NCBI GenBank assembly: GCA_013287645.1
Contig: JABDDJ010000015.1
Coordinates: 1 to 45,971 of the forward strand
Length of the DNA stretch: 45,971 nt
Source of the DNA: Chlamydiota bacterium
Lineage (GTDB): Bacteria; Chlamydiota; Chlamydiia; Chlamydiales; JABDDJ01
Reading direction: 5' to 3'
Below, one piece after another: positions 18,517-26,916 of the stretch. A program made the position numbers and the translations under genes. Position 1 is the first letter of the stretch; each line of letters starts with the position of its first letter. The notes under the pieces were generated by a model, which was not told the origin of the DNA, did not search any database, and was given only the letters and a program-made list of their open reading frames with translations.

Positions 18517-21500
18517 CTATTTTAAAATAGCCTTAACTTCATCGATTGCTGTGAGAAATTCTTTTGAGTGAGGAACTAAATTTTGCGCTATTAAATTATT
18601 CCAAGCTGCTTTCTTTTCGTCCAATGTTCCGGATTTAAAAATCTTTGTTAGATCAGGATCTTGTTTAAAGTACGTATCTATGGTTTTGCAGAGCATCACC
18701 ATGTCTTCAATGATTTCAAAGGAGCGTTCTACTGCTGCTTTTTCTTTATCAGTGCCGCCGTTTTGCAATCTGCTCAGGGCTATTTTTTTATGATGATCAA
18801 GCCGAGCTTTATCAAATTTATTAAGGTCTTCAAACTCTTTATTGAAATTAGGCGATAGTGAATCTCCTAATACTAATGCTAATCCGTAGAGATCTGTAGC
18901 TGGTGTGACAATCCCTCTTCGGGATAGAGGATCCCAAAATTCATAATTCCAATAATTTTTGCTAGAGCCCATTTCGCAAGCTAAGTCAAAATCATTTAAA
19001 AATCCCTCTAATTCTCCCTGTTTGTTAGGCTTAAGAAGAATATTCAATGCCTTTAGATCACGATGCACACATCCTTCTTCATGCATTGCTACAATGGCTT
19101 CTCCTACTGTGGAAAGAGCATTTAAAGAATCATTAAAGGAGTAGGGAGTATATGTAGTTTTGTCGATGTCTACTGGAACTTTAGCCTTTTTTATGGCCTC
19201 TTCCATGTCTGCATTGTACCATGGCATTGTCCATTCTGGAAGGGCCACTGAGGAATCAGCGCTTGGAGCTCTTGCTTCAGGAATTTCAACGATTTTGATA
19301 CCTTTGAATTTCTCAAGCATCTTCTTTTGAATTTCTTGTCCTTCAGTTATTCTTGCAGACCTAGCAGAAGTATTTAGGGGCACTACGAATACACGTGGGT
19401 CATAGGAACCTTTACGCTTTCCCTTTTCTAAGTAAAAATCAATTTCAAAACTCTCCGCTTTATGAATCCCTTTATATCCCCCTTTTCCTACTTGAGAATT
19501 TTTGTTAAGTTCTGACATTGTCAGTTTAATTTTGTCACCCTTCTCAGACATTTCAAGCCAACAATCGTAATAAGGAGTGAAGTTGTAGTATGTTTGATAG
19601 TCTTTCCCTAAAAAGACTGGAAATTCCATTACTTTATGTTGAGAAACTCTTACGCTTTTACCTTTATGTTTCTCCGGATCAGTTGACATTGTATTAATTT
19701 CACGGCTGATAGCACGCGAGATGTCAACAATTTGGTCTAATGACAATTTATTTTTAAGGCGATTATTTAAATGAGGAAATAGTTGAGTAGGAAGGATCAC
19801 TCTATTTCGTGTAATATATCCACGAGCAGCGGATTGTATCAGCGTAGCAGACATTTCATGAATATCTATATGAATTGCAACACCTGTCGTTGTGCTAGGA
19901 AGAATTTGGCTGTCTTGAAGCTTATAGATTAGCTCTTCGAGGATAGAAGATTTGATATTTTCGTAAGAAAATTCATTTTTCTGATCTTTTTTAAATGGGA
20001 GAACTTGAGGACCTTGGAAATTGTAATGTAAATTAAATTCGTGAGATCGCGATCCTATAGTGACAAAGTAAGCTACACCATCAGGATAAGCTTTAAGATA
20101 ATCGGAAATTTTTTCAAGTTTAATCAACTGATTTTGAGAGAGTGCTATCTCTTTACGGAAGGCCATTTGAAATTCTGGTGGTATGCGATTTTCCTTTTGA
20201 ATTTTTTCTGCAAATTCAGAAAACCTATCTATTTTTTTCAATGCATTTGGTTCGTTGAATATATCTATATATTCAGCAATAACGGAATGATAGTCGTTGA
20301 AAGAATCTATAAGATTATTGAGAGTACTCTGAGTGCGATTAATATCAATGGTAGTTTGAGCAAATGCGTTGTAAACTCTTTTCGTTGAATGTGCACTAAT
20401 CTCAGTGATCTTGAGTAGTAATACATCGAGAGCACTCTTGATAGCTAATAAATTTTGAGTATCCCCCTGCATTAGAAGGACAACTCCATCTCGAGCTGTC
20501 GCAGAGATCATTTTGTGATAATCATTTTCATCCAAATTTTTAAGTAGATCTAACATCAAATTAAATTTAAGTGTTAATGATTCTACTAATTTGTTAGTTT
20601 CTAAAGCTATCTTCAAGTAATCGTCAGTCGAAATAGGATAACTATCGATAAAATTTAAGTATTCATTAATTATTTTTACTATTTTTGAGGGATCAGTGTT
20701 CTTTGATAATTCAAGCACTTGATTATTAAATACTTTAAAACATTCCTCATTTAGCACCTTTAATTCATCGATATTTTCACTTTGCTTTCTAAAGTTTGAT
20801 ATTAAACTCGAGGCAGTTTCTATATCTTCTTTTTTTATTAATTCCGTAATTGTATTAATAAAGATATTGTTAAAATAGTCAGAAATTTCTTCTTCATCTA
20901 GTTGGGAAAGATCAATCATCATTTCACTTATAGCATCAAAATTTTTATTTTGAAGATTTGTGTCTAAATAGTTAACGCATTTTTTATAACAAGAGTTAAT
21001 AACACTATTTAAAATTTCTTCTTCATTTTTATTACTAGCGTTATCTCGGAGCTGAATGAATTCGACAATTATGTTAGAATCAAGTTTAGAGTTGAACTTT
21101 TCAATTTTTTTATATATATTTTGATAGTACCTTAATTTTTCATTTACTTTCTTGTCTATTTCTTTTAGATCTTGTTTAGTTTCTTGAAGATCTTTGGCAA
21201 CAGCATGGACCTCTTTAGCTACTTTCTTGTACTGACCTTTCTTAACATCTTCTGGGACTGTTAAGGCATCTTCTTTAGATTGAATAAAGTTTAATTCATT
21301 TTCAATTTTTTCTTTTAATTCGATGAGGAGATCTATTTTTTGTTCCATATTAGTGCTAGTATTAATCTGAGAAACAACGTGATCCCTTGTGTCATCAAAA
21401 TTTTCAACATCTACAAGAAGAGCTTTAGCTAGGATATTTTTTATTTCTATTTTAGAGTGGAGTTCATATCCCTTAGAAACAAGATCTGGCTTTGATTCTG

Positions 21501-21612
21501 CTCCCTCTTCGATTTTGACCATTTTCTTATCTTTTACATTCAAATAGTAATTTGCATTAGTTGTATCGTTTATAGAGTCAATTAAAGCATCATGAGAAAT
21601 AGAATAACTCAT
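18517..21612 (-). CDS. Eukaryotic-type protein kinase-like protein with an IQ-type motif (1031 aa)
   Basis: This is the first gene of the three-kinase set. Residues 1-580 are helical and coiled-coil rich. At I592-V605 the sequence IQSAARGYITRNRV fits the IQ consensus (IQxxxRGxxxRxx plus a hydrophobic residue), which in eukaryotes binds calmodulin-like proteins. A Gly-rich loop-like VGKGGYKGIHKA lies near residue 706. The kinase core has HRDLKALNILL near 850 and NDFDLACEMG near 874, then TPATDLYGLALVLG. All three family members share this order. The start at ATG 21612 has only a weak RBS. The gene is AT-rich. Role as a host-directed effector is inferred from the eukaryotic-like motifs. Confidence 0.87.
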   Translation of the reverse strand: MSYSISHDALIDSINDTTNANYYLNVKDKKMVKIEEGAESKPDLVSKGYELHSKIEIKNILAKALLVDVENFDDTRDHVVSQINTSTNMEQKIDLLIELKEKIENELNFIQSKEDALTVPEDVKKGQYKKVAKEVHAVAKDLQETKQDLKEIDKKVNEKLRYYQNIYKKIEKFNSKLDSNIIVEFIQLRDNASNKNEEEILNSVINSCYKKCVNYLDTNLQNKNFDAISEMMIDLSQLDEEEISDYFNNIFINTITELIKKEDIETASSLISNFRKQSENIDELKVLNEECFKVFNNQVLELSKNTDPSKIVKIINEYLNFIDSYPISTDDYLKIALETNKLVESLTLKFNLMLDLLKNLDENDYHKMISATARDGVVLLMQGDTQNLLAIKSALDVLLLKITEISAHSTKRVYNAFAQTTIDINRTQSTLNNLIDSFNDYHSVIAEYIDIFNEPNALKKIDRFSEFAEKIQKENRIPPEFQMAFRKEIALSQNQLIKLEKISDYLKAYPDGVAYFVTIGSRSHEFNLHYNFQGPQVLPFKKDQKNEFSYENIKSSILEELIYKLQDSQILPSTTTGVAIHIDIHEMSATLIQSAARGYITRNRVILPTQLFPHLNNRLKNKLSLDQIVDISRAISREINTMSTDPEKHKGKSVRVSQHKVMEFPVFLGKDYQTYYNFTPYYDCWLEMSEKGDKIKLTMSELNKNSQVGKGGYKGIHKAESFEIDFYLEKGKRKGSYDPRVFVVPLNTSARSARITEGQEIQKKMLEKFKGIKIVEIPEARAPSADSSVALPEWTMPWYNADMEEAIKKAKVPVDIDKTTYTPYSFNDSLNALSTVGEAIVAMHEEGCVHRDLKALNILLKPNKQGELEGFLNDFDLACEMGSSKNYWNYEFWDPLSRRGIVTPATDLYGLALVLGDSLSPNFNKEFEDLNKFDKARLDHHKKIALSRLQNGGTDKEKAAVERSFEIIEDMVMLCKTIDTYFKQDPDLTKIFKSGTLDEKKAAWNNLIAQNLVPHSKEFLTAIDEVKAILK

Positions 21613-21726
21613 AGAAAACCCATGTTATTACATAATTATTATACAAATTATCTAATTTATAGGAACATTAAACAATACAGGAAGACATTAACCAACAGAA
21701 AACATCGAGAGATAAAGAACAGAGAT

Positions 21727-21832
21727 AAATAACAGGATAAGCAGGATCGACTTCGTCGGCAGGATATGAAGGATGTTTATTTTTATCCTTCATATCCTGC
21801 CGACGAAGTCGATCCTGCTTATCCTGTTATTT
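21727..21832. repeat. Perfect 48-bp inverted repeat P3
   Basis: Arms 21727-21774 and 21785-21832 are perfectly complementary over 48 bp around a 10-nt A/T loop. The arm contains repeated AGGAT words (ACAGGATAAGCAGGAT, then GGCAGGATATGAAGGAT) and a small internal palindrome CGACTTCGTCG. It lies between the methyltransferase stop and the kinase-cluster start, both on the minus strand. It may terminate the former transcript; it has no long T-run of its own. It shares no sequence with P1 or P2. Confidence 0.95.
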
Positions 21833-21854
21833 TTAAAATTTAGTAAGAATTCTT

Positions 21855-22856
21855 TTACCTGTTCATAGCACTTGTCACATGGGTGTGAATGATGATGATG
21901 GCAGTTTCTGGTTGCTGGATAGGCAGTTGTAAAACTCCCTTGGGACTGCATTCAATTTTTAAACCTGCTAGGGGAGAATTACTAGGAACTGGGATAGTTT
22001 GTTCCGAGGTTATTAACTCGTTAGTAATAGAACTAAATCCTAATTTAGAAAGGATTTTGTTTAAACTTTCTATATGGTGTTCGTAGGCGCCGATGACTTT
22101 ACCGTAGGGGAGATAAGATTCAGCAATACTCTTTAATGCTCCCCCCTTATCTAACGCTAGTATTCCTAACCAAAACTTTTCTTTTTCTAGGGGATTTAAT
22201 GCATTAGCTGCAGTTAATAACGGATGTGAAGGATAGTTCGTTTGATTAATAATAAGGGCCTGGTGAGCATCTAATTCGTTAATAAAGGGGATAGCTACTG
22301 TGTTATGTAAGAAGATATCGTTATAAAAGGCAAAGATATAGGGCTCAAAATTCAAACAGTGGACTAGAGAGCCTTTGGGCTGGAGAATGACTTTAATTTC
22401 AGTGAGAGCGGCTTCTAAATCGTCTAAATTGAGAGTATCTAAGGCATTGCAGCTGAGGACATGAGAAAAGCCGTGAGGCGGATATGCTTTACTTAACTCC
22501 TTCATGTCTAGACAGATAAGTTCTGGACTCTCCTCTGCCAGCCGAGGATTGGAGTCGCAGTAGATCACATGACTCGCCTCATTTTCAGGCAAACTTTTGG
22601 TACAAAAGGAGCGTCCATTGCTATCGAGAAGTCCAGCACCGACTTCTAGGATTTGGCGGGGATGAGTGACAAATTTTTGGAGGATTTTCTCCATATTCTT
22701 TTGTCGTAGGGAATACTGTAAAGCATTGGCCTGAGCTTCAAAGGTGGATCCGGTGATGCGTTCGTCGCTAAGGCGTTGCAAGAGTTCGCCTTGACTATTG
22801 GCATAGCGCATCTCTTCGTAATTAACGAAGTTGTTTGAGAAGGTCTGTGGCTTCAT
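21855..22856 (-). CDS. SAM-dependent methyltransferase-like protein
   Basis: The 333-residue protein has a Rossmann-type methyltransferase core: motif I ILEVGAGLLDSNG near residue 69, an acidic residue after strand 2 (HVIYCDSNPRLAEE), a motif II/III-like SHVLSCNALDTLN and the helix-strand LTEIKVILQPKGSLVHC. The C-terminal part is unassigned and ends in a hydrophobic strand pair. The start ATG 22856 overlaps the end of the upstream gene by 35 nt, so the two are translated together. The substrate cannot be told; the partner gene suggests an envelope or surface target, as inference only. Confidence 0.65.
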   Translation of the reverse strand: MKPQTFSNNFVNYEEMRYANSQGELLQRLSDERITGSTFEAQANALQYSLRQKNMEKILQKFVTHPRQILEVGAGLLDSNGRSFCTKSLPENEASHVIYCDSNPRLAEESPELICLDMKELSKAYPPHGFSHVLSCNALDTLNLDDLEAALTEIKVILQPKGSLVHCLNFEPYIFAFYNDIFLHNTVAIPFINELDAHQALIINQTNYPSHPLLTAANALNPLEKEKFWLGILALDKGGALKSIAESYLPYGKVIGAYEHHIESLNKILSKLGFSSITNELITSEQTIPVPSNSPLAGLKIECSPKGVLQLPIQQPETAIIIIHTHVTSAMNR

Positions 22857-25305
22857 TTTTAACTAGCGGGCTTTTATCGTTTAATAAATGTTTTACTAAA
22901 GGAATGAGATAAGGCGTTAATTCTTTTTGTTTCGATTCTTCTAGCCCTTTAAGGGTAGCGTAGCGCACGGCTTCATGTCTAGACCATAGCAGCTGTTTGA
23001 TTTTGGGGAGTAGGGTTTCGTTGGCATTTTTGGCGACAATCCATGCGGCAGTCACTTGGACAAAGAGTCCTTCACTGGGTGAGGATAGTTTTTTTGCGAG
23101 AGTCAGGGCATTGCTTTCATCGAGAGAATCTACATATTTTAGAGCCATTTGACGCACCCAACCCCCTTGAAAACTATTATTTTTAAGGCCGTTCTCGACA
23201 TCGTTAAGAGCGATGTTGTCACGCGTATTGTAGTAATACTGCAAGGCGTAGAGAACAACGGAGGGATCGTAATCGGAGGGTTTTTGGATGGGCTGTAGGA
23301 GTGCGTTAGAAATTTCTTTAACATCGGGATTGGTCGAGGCGTGAGAAAATCGAAAGTTATCTAGAGCTTCTAGCTTTTTACGAGAATCTACATAGCCATG
23401 ATTGACGAGTGAATTTATAAGTACTTTAGGATTAATGATTTGATCTAATTTATCTACTGAACCCTTCACCAAAAAACCTCTTCGCGAATCGTAGGGAATT
23501 AATAGACCTCGAGGCGCTAACGGTAATGGAGAGAGCCAATTTTCTTTGTCCTCTGCATGGATGAATAACGCTTTAGAACGCTCCAATGGCATCAGAGGAG
23601 GAGCAATATGCGTTAAGCTGGTTTTTCCATAAATATTAGTGTTATTTCCTTCTTCATAAACAACACCTAGCGCAAAGGGCTTTCGGGAAGTAGCTAGACT
23701 ATGTTCTCGCGAAATATAGGTATTATTTCCCTTCGGATCGATGAGTATTCCCGTTGAAAGATCTCCCGCAGTCCCCTGGCTGCCCCAATCGGCCCGAAAA
23801 CTGTTATCTCCCCCTTCATCCAAAAGAAGCCCAGCAGCCAAATGTAGTCCTTGACCTTGACTATCAACGGTTGCCTCAAAAGAACTCTTTCCTCCCTTAT
23901 TGACAAGGATGCCTGCACCCATGAAGTAGGCTGAACCTTGCGAAAACCAGGCTCCATAGTATTTATCATTTCCTCCGGCATCATACAGTACCGCAAGACC
24001 ACCGTAGAGACTGGGCGAATTTATCCAGGGGTAAGTACGCACTCCTGCAGCTCCACCTTGTCCTATACCCATGCCAGAGTGCCAGCCCTTATCGTTGGGA
24101 TTTCCCAAACGGTAGACATCATCGCCTCCCAGATCAATCAGCCAGGCTGCCCCTCCTGTTGAGGAGGCTGCCTGAGCCATTCCATCTGCTTGATAGCGGT
24201 CGTTTCCAGATGCATCGTAGAGCATGGCTGTCCCGAATACAGCCGCAGCTTGACCAAACCAATGGATTTTATAATTATCATCTCCAGACTGATCCCAGAG
24301 GGCACCGCTTCCAAAGAAGGCTGCACCCTGAGCCATTCGATTTGCTGTGTAGGAGTCGTTACCTGCAAAATCGGCTAGCAGACCAATTCCCAGAAGACCT
24401 GCACCCTGCACACCTTCATCACCTATGTAGGTATCATTTCCTGAAAAATCAACTGCTAAAGCAACAGGAAATACCCCTTTGGTACCGCCAGCGTTGTTTA
24501 AATAGATATCATCGCCTCCGATATCGATAAGGAAGTCCACATCCTCTTTGTGGATATCGTTGTCTGTGCCAGAAATTAATAACTTGGCTCCCTCTTCTTC
24601 CCAGGTAAAGTGTAGATTGCCAGGTAGTCCATCAAATTTATTTTTTATATCGTAAAGATACTGCGCAATTTTAGCTAAGCGCTGCTCTTGAGTTGCTAAG
24701 GCGCCAAGATCTACCTTGCGGCTTAGATTATAGAAAAGAAAAGGGAGGATAGATTCCGTCGTAAAAAAGTCGTAAGTCTCGTCTTTAGAGTTACCAAAGA
24801 AAAAAGTGGCATAATTATTTCGAATAAATTCTTTTTCATCATCTGTGAGTGCACTGAGAATCGAGATGACCTCCTTACGGATATCAAGAAAACACTTCCA
24901 GGAAGTATATGCAGGAATAGCCGCATCCTTGAGCGTTAATAGCCACTCTGGTGGAGCTGTCGTAACCTGTTGGCATGTAGGTATATGTGTGTGGCCAAAG
25001 CCACTAAATCCCCAAGCATGCTTCATCGCTAAATCAAAACGAGTATTCAATTGAGCAGTCGCATCCGTGGCAAAGCGCGGCATAAAAAATGGATCTGTTA
25101 AAAAAGCGTCAACTGCTGGATTAAATCCTAGTAACGAGTAGTTTCCCTGGCCATAGACCCAGACTGGTCCCTGGTCTTTTACCCACTTATCCCATACTTT
25201 TTCTGAATGGAGAGATTGTGTGAAGAAAAGAAAAAATAGTAATAGAATAGAAATCCCGGGCAAGGGCAAGGGCAAGGGCAGGGGCAAGGGATTTAAAGTA
25301 GGCAT
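22822..25305 (-). CDS. Secreted protein with GND.Y-type repeats and a C-terminal HEAT-like region
   Basis: The 827-residue protein starts with a short Pro-Leu tract and a hydrophobic signal segment (GISILLLFFLFFTQSLHS). From about residue 260 to 535 it has tandem units of about 22-30 residues of the form L-x-D-x-G-[GN]-[ND]-D-x-Y followed by AQG and a small-residue strand, for example LADFAGNDSYTANRMAQG and LYDASGNDRYQADGMAQA. The regular spacing suggests a beta-solenoid, and the Asp/Asn turns could bind calcium. The last 130 residues read as HEAT-like helices (SRHEAVRYATLKGLEESK). No SD sequence is seen; a promoter-like site lies next to the ATG. Probable surface or periplasmic protein of unknown role. 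Confidence 0.8.
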   Translation of the reverse strand: MPTLNPLPLPLPLPLPGISILLLFFLFFTQSLHSEKVWDKWVKDQGPVWVYGQGNYSLLGFNPAVDAFLTDPFFMPRFATDATAQLNTRFDLAMKHAWGFSGFGHTHIPTCQQVTTAPPEWLLTLKDAAIPAYTSWKCFLDIRKEVISILSALTDDEKEFIRNNYATFFFGNSKDETYDFFTTESILPFLFYNLSRKVDLGALATQEQRLAKIAQYLYDIKNKFDGLPGNLHFTWEEEGAKLLISGTDNDIHKEDVDFLIDIGGDDIYLNNAGGTKGVFPVALAVDFSGNDTYIGDEGVQGAGLLGIGLLADFAGNDSYTANRMAQGAAFFGSGALWDQSGDDNYKIHWFGQAAAVFGTAMLYDASGNDRYQADGMAQAASSTGGAAWLIDLGGDDVYRLGNPNDKGWHSGMGIGQGGAAGVRTYPWINSPSLYGGLAVLYDAGGNDKYYGAWFSQGSAYFMGAGILVNKGGKSSFEATVDSQGQGLHLAAGLLLDEGGDNSFRADWGSQGTAGDLSTGILIDPKGNNTYISREHSLATSRKPFALGVVYEEGNNTNIYGKTSLTHIAPPLMPLERSKALFIHAEDKENWLSPLPLAPRGLLIPYDSRRGFLVKGSVDKLDQIINPKVLINSLVNHGYVDSRKKLEALDNFRFSHASTNPDVKEISNALLQPIQKPSDYDPSVVLYALQYYYNTRDNIALNDVENGLKNNSFQGGWVRQMALKYVDSLDESNALTLAKKLSSPSEGLFVQVTAAWIVAKNANETLLPKIKQLLWSRHEAVRYATLKGLEESKQKELTPYLIPLVKHLLNDKSPLVKNEATDLLKQLR
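25258..25290 (-). repeat. Hexanucleotide tandem repeat coding a Pro-Leu tract
   Basis: Five units of GGGCAA on the plus strand (one is GGGCAG) encode (Pro-Leu)5 directly before the signal-peptide hydrophobic core of the secreted repeat protein. The unit is six bases, so gain or loss of copies keeps the frame and changes only the length of the tract in steps of two residues. Confidence 0.85.
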
Positions 25306-25312
25306 ACTTTTA

Positions 25313-25340
25313 TTTATAGAACTAAGAATATATATTGAAA
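25313..25340 (-). promoter_or_regulatory. Possible promoter for the secreted repeat protein, near-leaderless
   Basis: Reading the minus strand, TTTCAA (25340-25335) and TATAAA (25318-25313) are 16 bp apart and resemble sigma-70-type -35 and -10 boxes. The ATG at 25305 follows the -10 box by only 7 nt, which would leave almost no leader and agrees with the missing ribosome binding site. The 52-bp gap also has to hold the upstream region of the divergent mlaE gene. Confidence 0.35.
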
Positions 25341-25357
25341 CTAAAAACGACTGATTT

Positions 25358-26155
25358 ATGGCAATAGCATCCTGGACTTTACAGACGCTCGGATCACTTG
25401 GCGACTACTGCATGATGATCTTCCAAGTGCTCTGGATCTCTATCCGTAGACCTCCCCAATGGAGGCTTATTAGAGACCAGATGTACGAAATTGGGGTATT
25501 ATCACTCCCCGTTGTAGCGATCACAGGATTCTCCACCGGGATGGTGCTGGCAGCCCAAAGCTTCTTTCAGCTATCAGACAAGGGTTTAGCCAGCGCGACA
25601 GGATTAATGGTCACCAAGGCCATGATGGTCGAATTAGGCCCCGTATTAACAGCTTTTATGGTCACAGGTAGAGTAGGAGCTGCTATGTGTGCGGAATTAG
25701 GCACAATGCGCGTCACAGAGCAGATCGATGCCATGCGTAGTATGGCTGTCGATCCATTGCGCTACCTTGTTGCTCCACGCTTTATTGCAGGCACAATCGT
25801 ACTTCCTCTTCTAACAGTTTTTAGCTGTATCATGGGCGTTGCAGGCGGATATTTAATTGCCGTCGATTACTATAACATGCCTTCTAATAGCTTTCTCGAC
25901 CCCTTGCCTCTACATATCACCACGTTCGATTTCATTAGCGGCATTGTTAAAGCCTTTATTTTTGGAATTATCATTATTACTATCTCTTGCTACCGCGGAA
26001 TGACCACGCGAGGCGGAGCCGCGGGAGTCGGCCGTGCGACGACTAATAGCGTAGTGATTTGCTACTCAGTGATCTTGATTTCTAACTTTCTCATCACTAT
26101 AGGCTTAAATAACTCGCATGAATTCATTGTTCAATTATTAGATTATTGGTTTTAA
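25358..26155 (+). CDS. mlaE: Phospholipid transport ABC permease, MlaE family
   Basis: The inner-membrane permease of an Mla-type lipid transporter. The 265-residue protein has the family's membrane segments and the conserved centre TKAMMVELGPVLTAFMVTGRVGAAMCAELGTM, of which VELGPVLTAFMVTGR and the E-L-G-T-M-R-V-x-E-Q-I-D-A segment are characteristic. The C-terminal part has YRGMTTRGGAAGVGRATTNSV, also a family hallmark. It starts a mlaE-mlaF-mlaD set. No SD sequence precedes ATG 25358. In chlamydiae such systems are thought to move host or own lipids between membranes; direction here is not knowable. Confidence 0.93.
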   Translation: MAIASWTLQTLGSLGDYCMMIFQVLWISIRRPPQWRLIRDQMYEIGVLSLPVVAITGFSTGMVLAAQSFFQLSDKGLASATGLMVTKAMMVELGPVLTAFMVTGRVGAAMCAELGTMRVTEQIDAMRSMAVDPLRYLVAPRFIAGTIVLPLLTVFSCIMGVAGGYLIAVDYYNMPSNSFLDPLPLHITTFDFISGIVKAFIFGIIIITISCYRGMTTRGGAAGVGRATTNSVVICYSVILISNFLITIGLNNSHEFIVQLLDYWF

Positions 26156-26157
26156 GA

Positions 26158-26916
26158 ATGATTATTGTTCGCAATCTATGGAAACGCTACGGCAAACTTC
26201 AGGTCCTCAAAGGACTTGAACTCGACGTCAATGATGGCGAAACTGTTGTCATTCTTGGCCGTTCCGGAGTAGGTAAAAGCGTCCTTTTGCGACAGCTGAT
26301 TGGAATTGAAAAACCCGATGATGGCTATGTCGAAGTCAATGGCATACGCGTTACACATATAAATCTCAACGCCAATGTAGAAGTCATGCGCCATATGGGC
26401 ATGCTCTTCCAAAGCTCCGCCCTATTCGATTCTATGCCTATTGGAGACAATGTCTCGTTTTATTTAAAACAACATTATCCCAAATTATCGCCAGAAGAGG
26501 TCAAAGAGCGCGTATCCCATGCTCTAGACCTAGTAGGATTAGCCGGAACAGAAGAAAAGATGCCTTCAGATCTATCAGGAGGAATGCGCAAACGCGCAGC
26601 TCTAGCCAGAGTGATTGTTTATCGGCCAAGCTTAATCCTATACGATGAGCCTACGACAGGACTTGATCCGATTACCGCCATGCAGATCAATGAGCTTATC
26701 AATAAAACCAAAAAAGAGCTCAATGCCACTAGCATAGTTGTAACACATGACATGCGCTCTGCACTAGAGGTAGGAGACCGTTTAGCGTTTCACCATGAAG
26801 GAAAAATTCTCCACATTGCTCCAAAAGATGAATTTCTCAAAATTGATGATCCACTTCTACATGCCTTTTTTAAAAATGCTTCTGTTTCTATGAGTGAGGG
26901 ACTAACAAATGGGTGA
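26158..26916 (+). CDS. mlaF: Phospholipid transport ABC ATPase, MlaF family
   Basis: The cytoplasmic ATPase partner of MlaE. ATG 26158, two bases after the mlaE stop, is preferred to TTG 26146, which would overlap mlaE. With that start the protein is 252 residues. Walker A is GRSGVGKS at residues 34-41, the signature is LSGGMRKRAALAR (the M after SGG is typical of this family), Walker B is LILYDEPTTGLDP, and the switch His lies in VVTHDMRSA. The stop overlaps the mlaD start by 8 nt. Confidence 0.93.
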   Translation: MIIVRNLWKRYGKLQVLKGLELDVNDGETVVILGRSGVGKSVLLRQLIGIEKPDDGYVEVNGIRVTHINLNANVEVMRHMGMLFQSSALFDSMPIGDNVSFYLKQHYPKLSPEEVKERVSHALDLVGLAGTEEKMPSDLSGGMRKRAALARVIVYRPSLILYDEPTTGLDPITAMQINELINKTKKELNATSIVVTHDMRSALEVGDRLAFHHEGKILHIAPKDEFLKIDDPLLHAFFKNASVSMSEGLTNG

